DNA of 64,000 nucleotides, taken from the NCBI RefSeq assembly GCF_019175385.1, contig NC_083338.1:65628884-65692883 (forward strand). Reading direction: 5' to 3'. How positions within the stretch are numbered: the first letter of the stretch is position 1; every line of letters begins with the position of its first letter. The stretch is from Lycium barbarum (Eukaryota > Streptophyta > Magnoliopsida > Solanales > Solanaceae). Shown here in pieces: positions 1-10,043 of the stretch. The notes beneath the pieces were generated by a model, which was not told the origin of the DNA, did not search any database, and was given only the letters and a program-made list of their open reading frames with translations. The translations under genes were made by a program, and so were the position numbers.

Positions 1-1889
1 GAAGTATTGATTGGATGGATAAGCACAGGTAAAATACGACAAGTCTATTAGCAAAATAAAGTAACAACATGACTGAGACAGAGGTACAAAATACGAAGGG
101 TTATAACGAATGTGAATACATTGGTAAGACAACTTATGTGGTAAGTGTAATAGGGCTGATCAGAAAGAGTAATAGGTTAAGTATGCTTACTTCACGAGGT
201 TTATTCTATTTTATAAACAGGATTGCGAATGGGATCAAGAAGTGGCACTCTATAGAGTTGATTATGATCAGGATATAACGAGAACGTAGCAAGAACTGTA
301 ATACAAAGTAAGTAAAGTATAGCGAGGAAACGACTAAAGAGGTGACATGTTTTACATGAATTAAGAGTGAATGCAAGTGTGAAACCAATAAGCAAGCCAT
401 GGGGCAGTAGATAAGGAAACTTATAAGACCTTGTTAGGGGAAAGTCCAGTATAAAGGTTTCGCCATGACAGAAATGATAGCAAGCAAAAGGAAAAAGGAA
501 GCCAACTCGAAAAAGAAATTAGAGCATAGTGGTATGGCAAAGTAGTAGCAGTTTGTGATTTATATAATCGAGATCATGAGTGATATCTATGGTTGGATGT
601 AAAAGACCAAGACTACAGAAAGACGAATAAAGAAATAGAATGATTGTTAGGAAAAGGATCAGCATAATAAGGATGATAGGGGATGATCAGAATGAACATA
701 ATAAGTTTTGGAAGCGAAGGATGGATTGTATAGAAGTAATATATTCTAAAGGACAAGGCGGTACTGAGTTATGAATAGGGTTCCTTGTGCGAGGAATGAA
801 GGATTGATTATAAAACGGGAGATAATATGATAAATTGAGGAGGAAAGAATGTAAAGGAATAAGTGTGGGTACAGAAAGAAAAGGAAATATGCGAAGTATG
901 CGCGCTTAAGAAGTAGTCATATTATGATAGAAGGAAGATGCATCTCCTACGAATATCCTATACCAAGACAGAACGAGTAAAGTATATAAAGGAATAAGTT
1001 GGAAAGAAAAATGTGGCCATGAGTTATGAGTTTACTGTATAACGATAAAGCAATAAAGCAAGGCTATTATCAACGACAAATACGATATGATTATGATTGG
1101 TTTTAAAATCAATGTTGAGTGCAACACAAGAGTAAAATAGTATGAGGCATAAGGGGTATTAGTTGCACATAAGACTTTTATCCTTGAAAATAAAGATGGC
1201 GGGTTTAAGGGAAAACGCATTTACGATTACTATAAGTCGATTACGGGAAAGAGAGGAATAACTCGAGATGGGAAGAAAAGGGAAATATGACGTTATAAGT
1301 GAACTCTGAGTATCGAAGAATGGGATAAGTGACATTACATGGATGATACTAATAGCTAGACATACTACTATTTCGAGTATCCCTATGGGACAGAAATTAT
1401 TAATTGGAGCGGATGTAGACATTGACTCATAATTAACGGTTGAGTTAAGTAAAATACATCCTTGTTTGGATTGCTATATTGGTTGTATTACTTGATCACA
1501 AAACTGCAAGAGGAGTATGTTAAGACTTCACACATGAATTACTGTAGCTATAAATTATGGGGAATGGCATGAATATGATGCAGTATAAAAAGGGAATTGA
1601 GGAAAGGGATACCTGAATTCAAGATTGGGAGAATGGTATAAGCAAGACCCTTGAGGGGGGGAGCGAGTAAGGAAAATACAAGTGTAGAGATTGAAACGAT
1701 GAATCCTAAGATGTTACAGATAGACGCTAAAACAAAAAGTGAGAGTTATGCAGAAATGGGTCTAATAGCTAGTAAATAAATGAACAAGAATCTAGCGGGT
1801 ATCTGAGACTGCACTAAAAATCATTCGGGAAGACATTGAACAACATGACATTGGGAGAAAATAATTCAAGGAACATTGTAAAGGATAGC
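1..1889 (+). mobile_element. Outer element A, noncoding interior, left half
   Basis: No open frame longer than noise and no gag or pol motif in either strand. The + strand is strongly purine-rich. The first few hundred bases are collinear with 48061-48540, the spacer of element N; shared short words include TACGAC, TGAGACA and GGTTAAGTA. The stretch stops at the ATAGC target duplication of E1 and resumes at 12963. Together the halves form the 3' interior of a + strand LTR element whose 3' LTR is 14605-17095. I infer a non-autonomous derivative of a Tekay-type element; the 5' end lies outside the window. Confidence 0.65.
1885..1889. repeat. Target site duplication of E1, left copy (ATAGC)
   Basis: ATAGC directly precedes the LTR terminus TGTCACGACC and is repeated exactly at 12958-12962 after the other LTR. 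A 5-bp duplication is the usual gypsy integration footprint. Confidence 0.93.
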
Positions 1890-2401
1890 TGTCACGACCC
1901 AACCCCGTAGGCCATGACTAGTGCCCGATCTGGGCACTCAAACGCATTCTAGTATATGGCAGAAGCCGACAAGGCTTTATTTCAAATTTAGCTAATTTTT
2001 AGAAAAATTTCGGCAGAGTTTCCTTTGTTTTACGGACTATCCCATATATCCTGCACGCAGAAAATACCAACAAAGGCCACACAGGGCCAACAACGCAACA
2101 TTTAAATATATGCGGACCGGCCGCCGCGGCGAATGGGATCGCCCAAACACAACATAAGCGCCCAACTGTACAGAAAGATCCCAACCCACAACATGTCCAC
2201 AGACCTCTAACAAACCGACAGAATCCTATGACGGGACAGGGCCCCGCCGTACCCATGAACTAGAATATACATATATAGAAGTGACAGACTATACCAAAAG
2301 ATGGCTCTGAATAAAAGAGCGCTCCAAGAATAGCAGAATGAGATCCTAAGCAGACGGATCAGCAAACCTGTCGTCGGTACCTGCGCGGCATGAAAACGCA
2401 G

Positions 2402-2439
2402 CCCCCGAAGAAAGGGGGTCAGTACGAAATATGTACTGA
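2402..2439 (-). other. Conserved double hairpin of the LTR (E1 3' LTR)
   Basis: Reading the minus strand, TCAGTAC (2439-2433) pairs with GTACTGA (2425-2419). It is followed at once by CCCCC (2418-2414) pairing with GGGGG (2406-2402). The same pair is at 10556-10593 in the other LTR and at the equivalent place in most other LTRs of the window. Confidence 0.8.
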
Positions 2440-4185
2440 ATATGTAAAGCCTGAGTTGCAGAAACAAAATCATAACTGGTGCATAACATACAGAAAGTAA
2501 ACGGAAAATCCAAAGTATCAGATACATATTTCCAAAACATGCAGAGTGTGTACAGAACATATGTCATATCAAATCCGGCCCCTGCCAAGGGACTCGGCAG
2601 ACAGAACGTGGCCACCCTCCCGACGCTGGTGCCACAACACAGAAGAATCAGAATAGGGGCATAACCCCGTAACATAATATGTCATATCAGATGGCCATAG
2701 TAAATCATATCAGAACAAACGTACATGGCACAGCATACTCCACAAACCCATGTACGCATATACCTGCCCCCTCACATCGAGGCACGGCGAACAATGCAGG
2801 GGGATTACGCTTGACAACATATCCTGGCCCGGGCTCAGTGTGGGAAACATTGGGGCATCCACGAATAGAGTCGTGAGAAACTAATGCAAGTAAAATATCA
2901 TAAATGTTTCCATAGACTCGATGAGGCATATCAAAGACAAACCGATCCGATGAAGTCGAAAGGAATCATAGTAAATGAGTTTCGAGTATCAAAACAATTT
3001 ATCAGACTTAATGGAATATTTATAACCATATTAGTTAGGTAATTAAAAGGGTAGTCGAAACATTTCTTTCAAAAATCGTTCAAAAAGGGGACTTTAGTAC
3101 ATTAAGGGCAAAACCGGGAATAGCGGGCCCACCTCGGAACAAGCAAGGCGGTGGGCTCAAATTACGCCCTTTAAGCTTATGGGGTCACCTATAAAGGTTC
3201 TACGGACATTCTATAGCTTTCCAAGGAGTTTAGAGAAAGTTTGCATAATTTCAGGAAAAGCATATCAAAATGGTTCAATTCTACTGAACGAAAAACTGAG
3301 ATTTTCTCTTGCGGATTCCGATGGCCAAGAAGGTCTTTTGAGGCCCGAATCCGATCATAAAACACTTAGACATGCCAAAAGAAGGATCGGGGTAGCTTTA
3401 CATACCTTTCACGCTCCTTAAGCCTTTCCAAACTCACTTCCCGTTTCGTCGAAAAACTGCAATTGGTCAAGTTTACCAATCGTGAGTTATGAATACCATT
3501 ATTCCAACTTAAAGCATATTTGTCTACCGAAATTTCGGCAGCACTTCCCCTATACATATAGCACCCCGAGAATTCAACTCGGCTAGAAATCATCAACAAC
3601 AACCCAAACGACAACATTAACATCAACAAAGAACATCAAAAACACAAATATCCTTCAACTAGTCATTTTTCTCACAAGTTGGCATAACCTTCATTCTAAT
3701 CCAAACCTTCACTAATATCAATGATTTCACATCCATTATCACTCAAGATCATCACAATATAGATTTTGAGACATTTCATATCATTTTCCTTAAGTTATAG
3801 ACTTGATATACATAATATACAACTTTCCGCCAAAGTCATAATTTATGGTAAACATCAAATCTTTGGCATACAATTTCATAACAAGTTTCCAACTTCCAAT
3901 TTCATCAATGATCATCATAATTCACAACCAAACAACTTCATTTCCTTAATGTCGGAAAATCATACTAAAACGACATAAGTTTCTACAATCCAATTCAATA
4001 CAAACTTATATCATTCTAACTTCATTTACATCACAAGAGATCATCACAACACAACTAACATATTAAACAAAAAATTAATTCATTGCCATTCTTATCTCCA
4101 TACCACACGGCCAAATGCACCCATATATACCCACTTTGCAAACTTTAATATTTTTCATAATTTCTACTTATTCCTACATGCTACA

Positions 4186-4193
<8 letters not shown>

Positions 4194-4241
<48 letters not shown>
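4194..4241. repeat. TA dinucleotide microsatellite in E1 3' LTR
   Basis: About 45 bases of alternating TA/AT after a short CA run. The equivalent site in the 5' LTR (about 12347-12366) is much shorter, so the array changed length after insertion. Confidence 0.95.
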
Positions 4242-4243
<2 letters not shown>

Positions 4244-4830
4244 CAAAGTAAAAGGAGAAAGATCTTACCGTTGTTCTTCCAAGCTTTTTCACAAACCCAC
4301 TTGTTAATTTGAGGAAACAAGCTCCCTACCTTCCAAATTAGCTACACCAAGTTGTAAAGGGTACTAGATTTAGTGAAAATATCACAAAACAATAACTTTT
4401 GGATCAAAGGTTGATGGCAAGAAAATTTTCTTTCTTTTCTTTCTTGTAACCGAAAATGGGGTGGTCTTTAGCTTCTTGATCTTTTTTCTCTACAAGTTGA
4501 AGATGACTTAGTCATCTCTTTTTTTAAGCCTTTCAATTAAAAACCCACTCATGGGCCTTGACCCATAAAGGGGGCCGGCCACCCCCTCCAATTGGGCCTT
4601 AATTTTCTTTTTTTTTTGCTCTTTCTATCCCAATTAATTATGGCCCTATTTGTAATTCCCGAAACTAATTTCCGAAATTCCAATTTTTCCCTTAGCCTTA
4701 TTCCACACTTCCACAAAAATATTCTTTCATGCACAACTCTTGTGTTAAATGTAACCAATGATGACTTTATTTCATACAAGTCAAGATTATTTCTAATTTT
4801 TCCAAATGCGCGCAAATACGGGACATAACA

Positions 4831-4844
4831 TCCTCCCCCCCTTT
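4831..4844 (-). other. Polypurine tract of E1
   Basis: On the minus strand a run of A, G7 and AGGA directly abuts the 3' LTR start. In LTR elements this primes plus-strand DNA synthesis. It is preceded by a TTCGAGGACGAATGTTCT block also found before the tracts of elements A, C and N. Confidence 0.9.
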
Positions 4845-4926
4845 AGAACATTCGTCCTCGAATGTTAGATTGAGCTTATAGGGTTTGAAATGGTTTTGGG
4901 GGAGTTTCTGTTTATAGACAGCACAA

Positions 4927-6486
4927 TTAGTACACATTCATTATCGAAATGGAATTAAGCAAAGGTTCGGAATTACCTGAGGGTTCTGGGAACAAATGAG
5001 GATATTTCTTCTTCATCTCCTCTTCGGCTTCCCAGGTCATTTCCGCCCTATTATTATTCCGCCACAGCACCTTAACAGAGGCTACATCCTTGTTCCGGAG
5101 CTTTCTTACCTGGCGGTCCAAAATAGCTACGGGCTGCTCCTCATAAGATAACTGCTCCGTCACCTGAATATCATCCGAAGGAAATATTCTGGAGGGATCA
5201 CCAATGCATTTGCGGAGTATAGACACATGGAATACCGGATGTACTGCTTCCAAATCAGATGGCAGGTCTAACTCATAGACGACATTCCCAATTTTCCGCA
5301 CGATCAGATAAGGCCCAATATAACGCGGACTAAGCTTACCCTTTCTGCCGAACCGCATTACGCCTTTCATAGGCGATACCTTCAGAAATACCCAATCACC
5401 AACCTGGAATTCCAAAGGACGACGCCGTTTGTCAGCGTATGATTTCTGTCGACTCTGGGCTTCCAATAGTCGTTCCCGAATAAGTTTCACCTTATCAACG
5501 TCCTGCTGGATCATATCTGGGCCGATTAATTCTGTCTCGCCAATATCAAACCAGCCGATAGGTGACCTGCATTTCCTACCATATAAAGCCTCGTACGGAG
5601 CCATCTCGATGCTGGAATGGTAGCTGTTATTATAAGAAAATTCAATCAATGGCAAGTGATCCTCCCAGCTACCTCTGAAATCAATAACACAGGCTCGCAA
5701 CATATCTTCAAGCGTCTGGATAGTGCGCTCGGCCTGTCCGTCACTCTGAGGATGGAAAGCTGTGCTCAGGCTCAGCTGAGTCCCTAATCCTTCCTGAAAA
5801 GATCTCCAGAAGTTCGCCGTGAACTGAGCACCTCTATCAGTGATAATAGATATAGGAACTCCATGAAGCTTCACTATTTCTTTAATATAAAGCCTGGCAT
5901 AATCCTCGGCGGAATAAGTAGTCCTGACGGGGAGAAAATGGGCTGATTTTGTCAGCCTATCAACAATAACCCAGATGGAATCATACTTCCGTGGAGTGCG
6001 AGGCAACCCTGTAATGAAGTCCATATTAATGATCTCCCACTTCCACGTCGGAATTTCCATTTCCTGCAACAGTCCACCCGGTTTCTGGTGTTCAATCTTG
6101 ACCTGCTGACAATTGGGACACTGGGCGACGAACTCTGCGATGTCCCGTTTCATGCCATCCCACCAGTATAAGCATCGGAGATCATGGTACATCTTCGTAG
6201 ACCCAGGATGGACCGAATAGCGAGCATAATGTGCCTCGCTCATAACCTGCTGCCGAAGGCCTGCAATATCAGGTACACACAACCTGCCCCTAAATAATAA
6301 AGTCCCGTCCGGAGTGAACTCGAACGGAGTCTTCTCCTTATCATAGGCTGTGTCTCTGTACTGTGCCAAAACAGGATCTTCATATTGATGCCGTTTGATA
6401 TCTTCCTTAATAGATGATTCAGAAACCCCTCGGACAGAAATCCGTGTACCTCCAGAATCGGCCAGACGAACCCCAAGGTTAGCCAA
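4927..6486 (-). pseudogene. E1 pol: integrase and chromodomain-like C-terminus
   Basis: A 519-residue open segment at the 3' end of the gag-pol frame. A zinc-binding N-terminal domain is visible (His86, His93, His101, Cys123 and Cys126 in CPNC). The catalytic core has Asp156 (NMDF), Asp217 (TDRG) and Glu253 (QAER), with the expected 35-residue spacing between the second Asp and the Glu. The tail (about 471-499, VLWRNNN then WEAEEEM) resembles the chromodomain-type end of Tekay/Del integrases, thought to direct insertion to particular chromatin. All catalytic residues are present. The segment is cut off from the upstream frame by TAG at 6487-6489, so it has no natural start of its own; the reading at 6486 begins with TTG. 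It would function only as part of a polyprotein. Confidence 0.93.
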
Positions 6487-7053
6487 CTAATGAATGTCAC
6501 GTACTATCTCTCTCTTGTCTGGCTGTAAATCGACCAAGCTACCCATAGATTTCCGGCTAAGCGCATCTGCAACAACATTAGCCTTGCCCGGATGATACAG
6601 AATATCCACATCATAGTCTTTCAGGAGCTCCAGCCACCTCCGTTGCCGCAAATTAAGCTCTTTCTGTCTGAAAATATACTGGAGACTCTTATGATCTGTA
6701 TAGATATCAACATGAACGCCATATAAATAATGCCTCCATATCTTCAGGGCATGGATCACCGCTGCAAGCTCCAGATCGTGAGTAGGATAATTCTTTTCAT
6801 GCTTTTTCAATTGCCGAGAAGCATAAGCTATAACTCTACCGTGCTGCATCAATACACAGCCCAATCCCACGCCAGAAGCGTCACAATAAATAACATATCC
6901 ATCGGGTCCCTCTGGAAGAGTCAGAACTGGGGCTGTAGTCAGCTTCTCTTTCAGCAACTGGAAGTTTCGTTCACAAGCATCAGTCCACTGGAACTTGGCT
7001 CCCTTCTGAGTTAGCCTTGTCAAAGGCGCTGAAATCGAAGCAAACTTTTCCAC
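6487..7053 (-). pseudogene. E1 pol: end of reverse transcriptase connection and RNase H
   Basis: A 188-residue open segment between two nonsense codons, in the same frame as its neighbours. It carries the RT-RNase H connection ([13 protein letters not shown]) and an RNase H domain with Asp58 (YCDASG), Glu95 (HDLELAA) and Asp120 (YTDHKSL), plus the later [10 protein letters not shown] motif. RNase H removes the RNA strand of the RNA-DNA hybrid during reverse transcription. The upstream stop TGA (7057-7059) stands where related copies have Arg. The downstream TAG (6487-6489) stands where element N has CAG. Both fit C-to-T change in methylated DNA. The Met at 7053 is an internal residue, not a true start. 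Confidence 0.92.
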
Positions 7054-7056
7054 AAA

Positions 7057-9468
7057 TCATCTGTAATAGCCTGCTAACCCCAGGAAACTACGTACCTCGG
7101 TGGGCGTTGTGGGTCTGGGCCAATTTTTCACGGCCTCAATCTTCTGTGTATCCACCCGGACACCATCAGCTGCAATAATATGCCCCAGAAATGCCACTGA
7201 AGCCAGCCAGAATTCACATTTAGAAAATTTTGCATATAATTTCTGACGCCGAAGTACCCCCAATACCTCTCTCAGATGATCTGCTTGCTCTGCCTCGGAT
7301 CGAGAATAAACCAGAATATCATCGATAAATACAATTACGTACATATCCAAGAATGGCCTGAATACCCAATTCATTAAATCCATGAATACCGCAGGAGCAT
7401 TAGTCAGCCCAAAAGACATAACTCTGAATTCATAATGCCCATATCTGGTCCGGAATGCTGTCTTAGGAATATCGGCCTCCCGTACCCGTACCTGATGATA
7501 GCCAGACCGAAGATCTATCTTCGAAAAATACTTGGCGCCCTGCAACTGATCAAACAAATCGTCAATTCTGGGGAGGGGGTATTTATTCTTTATGGTTACC
7601 TTATTCAGCTGTCGATAATCAATACACATACGCAACGACCCATCTTTCTTACGCACAAATAATACCGGGGCTCCCCAAGGCGAAGTGCTGGGTCTAATGA
7701 AGCCTTTTTCTAACAGATCCTTCAACTGCTCTTTCAGTTCTTTCAATTCTGCCGGTGCCATTCTGTACGGGGGAATAGATATCGGCTGAGTATCTGGAAG
7801 CAAATCAATAGTAAAATCTATCTCCCGCTCTGGAGGAAGGCCTGGAAGCTCTTCTGGGAACACATCTGGAAATTCATTAACCACGGGAACTGACTGAAGA
7901 GTCGGCGTTTCTGCTGTCAAGTCTTGTACCCGAAGCAGATGATAAAAATAACCCTTTCTGATCATTTTCTTTGCCTTAAGGTATGAAATAAACTTACCTT
8001 TCGGCGATGCTGTATTACCGGCCCATTCTATAACTGGCTCCCCAGGAAACTGGAAACGAACTACCTTATTTTGGCAATCAACATTAGCATAACAGGAGGC
8101 TAGCCAGTCCATTCCCATAATAACATCGAACTCGACCATATCTAACTCCACCAGATCTGCCTTAGTGTCACAGCCACATACAATTACAGAACAGTTCTTA
8201 TATACCAGTTTTGCTACAATAAAGTCCCCAATCGGTGTGGCTACCTCAAACGGCTCTATAGGTTCAGATGTTATACCAATTTTACAAGCAACCAGAGGAG
8301 AAATATATGACAAAGTCGAACCTGGATCAATCAATGCATACACAGACCGAGATAAAACCAATAATGTACCTGTAACGACATTAGGCGATGCCTCCTGATC
8401 CTGGCGGCTGGACAGAGCATAGATGCGGTTCGAAGGACCGCTAGTACCAGAAGCTCCACCACGGCCTCTGCCGCGACCCGCTGGTGCTGAAGTACCTGGC
8501 CCCGTAGGGCGCATAGCCACTGATGAAGATGAAGACCCGGCGGCTGATCCGGTAGGCTGCGCTGCACCACCCGAACTACCCTTATACGGGCAATCTCTCA
8601 CAGAATGGCCCTGGCGGCCACAAGAAAAACATGCACCGGTGGCTCTGTAGCACTCCCCAGGATGGTATCTGCCACAGTAAGAACACTGAGGCCTAGGTGG
8701 CCTCGTCTGACCAGAACCCCTGTCTGTCCGCGAACCTGAAGCCCTGGAGCTCTGACCTGCTCCTGAATAACCCGGGCTATCAAATCTGCGACCTGTAGGC
8801 TGTGGAGGTGCGCTCTGTGCCGGCTGGGATGGATGTCTGCTAGGCTGCTGCGGCTGCTGAGGCTGCTGAGGCTGCCTGCCCCGAAAATCTCCAGAATACC
8901 CAGATGATCTGGCCCTCTTGGGCTGTCTCCGATCCTGGCCCCTATCAGGCTGACGCTCCCTATGCCGGTCCTCCATGCCCTGGGCGTGGGCCTGAATCCG
9001 GGCAATATCCATGCCGGGCTGAGCAGCCAATACCAAACAGTTGTCGACAAAATAACGGTCCAGTCCCATAATGTACCTGTGCATCATGTCAGCCATAGTA
9101 GCTACCACAGCAGGTGCGTATCGGGCCAATGAGTCGAACTCCATACTATACTCTCGAACACTGCCACCCCTCTGCCTCAGCAATAAGAATCTGTCAGCCT
9201 TGGCCCGCCGTAACTCCGGAGGCAGAAAGTGGCTAAGAAAAGCCTGAGAAAAATCATCCCAAACTGCTGGGGGAGCGCCGTCGCCTCTGGATAACTCCCA
9301 TGACTCGTACCAATTTGCCGCTACATCATACAACCGGTACGAAGCCAATGCAACTGACTCTGTCTCGGAAGCATTAATAAACTGTAAGGTGCGCCGCATC
9401 TTCCTGATGAACTCCTCGGGATCCTCCTCGGGCTTTGTCCCGAAGAACTCTGGAGGGCCACAAGTCAA
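7057..9468 (-). pseudogene. E1 gag (most), protease and reverse transcriptase
   Basis: An 803-residue open segment. Residues about 15-150 are a retrotransposon Gag core. A CX2CX4HX4C zinc knuckle lies at Cys280, Cys283, His288 and Cys293 (bases 8590-8631) for RNA binding. A Pro/Gln-rich stretch (about 199-225) precedes the knuckle and a Gly/Arg-rich one (331-338) follows it. The aspartic protease active site is at 381-385 (DPGST). Reverse transcriptase runs from about 550 to the end, with the polymerase box FIDD at 714-717 (bases 7318-7329). The Met at 9468 is internal: the same frame continues upstream to 9840 through one TAG. The downstream stop is TGA 7057-7059. All visible catalytic motifs are kept, so the element died late, by nonsense mutation. 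Confidence 0.94.
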
Positions 9469-9534
9469 GAACTCACGGGCTCTCGAACTGTCACGCCTGT
9501 AAGCCCGGTCACCTCCCAGTCTGTGCCCCTGAAC

Positions 9535-9840
9535 CTATCCTGCCACAAGTCTAGTCAATAGCTGGACTGCCTCTCTCATAGTCTGATCCTCAGTCCCTGG
9601 CCGTGGAGCTGGAGGCTCAGGTACTGGAATCTCGGGAGCTGGCGGTGGAGCCGCCCCTCGACCTGCAGCTGCTGCTGCTCCAATCTCCTCTACGTGTGGC
9701 GGTGTGGAAGAGCCCTCTGCCGGGGGCAAAATATCAGGAGAAATATGAGCATGGGCCCTGGTAACCCTATGGGCCCGACTAGTCTCTCCCACAGCTGCTG
9801 CCTTGGCCTTTTGGGCCGCTGTCGCCTTTTTTGGAGGCAT
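9535..9840 (-). pseudogene. E1 gag N-terminus, ended by a nonsense codon
   Basis: A 101-residue segment starting MPPKKATAAQKAK. The same start style is seen in the gags of elements C (MPVKRKATAAQKGK) and G (MPPKKATVAQKGK), which fixes the start at 9840. It is a basic N-terminus followed by a Pro/Ala/Glu-rich linker and the LLTRLVA block. The stop TAG (9535-9537) is in the same frame as the 803-residue segment beginning downstream at 9468. Element G has a TAG at the equivalent place, while element C reads through with CAG. The PBS lies about 190 bases upstream. Confidence 0.9.
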
Positions 9841-10027
9841 AACTGCAAATGTAACAATTCGTTAGGGAGGAATCATCCTGATAACATAGCTCTATCGCAC
9901 CATCTAAGACAGAAAGAAAGGTAGTATCCTAAATTCCCTGTACCCTCCCGTTTATAGGTGTGGTGCACAACACACCGATAAACAAGACTCTACTAGACAC
10001 GGTCTGTAGACATTCCGAGGACGAACC

Positions 10028-10039
10028 GCTCTGATACCA
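10028..10039 (-). other. Primer binding site of E1 (initiator tRNA-Met type)
   Basis: The minus strand reads TGGTATCAGAGC four bases (AAAG) inside the 5' LTR end. This is the standard primer site complementary to the 3' end of plant initiator tRNA-Met. Confidence 0.93.
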
Positions 10040-10043
10040 CTTT

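Larger units (their letters stand above)
1890..4830 (-). repeat. E1 3' LTR
   Basis: Begins on the minus strand with TGTTATGTCCCG (4830) and ends GGGTCGTGACA (1890). Landmarks in minus orientation: GGAAATTAGTTTCGGG block near 4660-4680, GGCCGGCC near 4574, CCGAAATTTCGG palindrome at 3527-3538, GTATGT module at 3371-3407, double hairpin at 2402-2439. Length 2941 bp against 2914 bp for the other copy, mostly because of the TA repeat. Confidence 0.94.

Noticed and set aside
4115..4312. ORF containing an Ile/Tyr repeat
   Set aside because: It is a translated TA microsatellite in an LTR; absent in the sister LTR, where the array is short.
8331..9050. Other-frame ORFs across E1 gag (8331-8570, 8423-8650, 8598-9050)
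   Set aside because: They are shadows of the GC-rich gag frame on the minus strand; no independent motifs.
10028..10039. tRNA gene at the TGGTATCAGAGC sites
   Set aside because: Only a 12-base primer match is present; no tRNA fold surrounds it.
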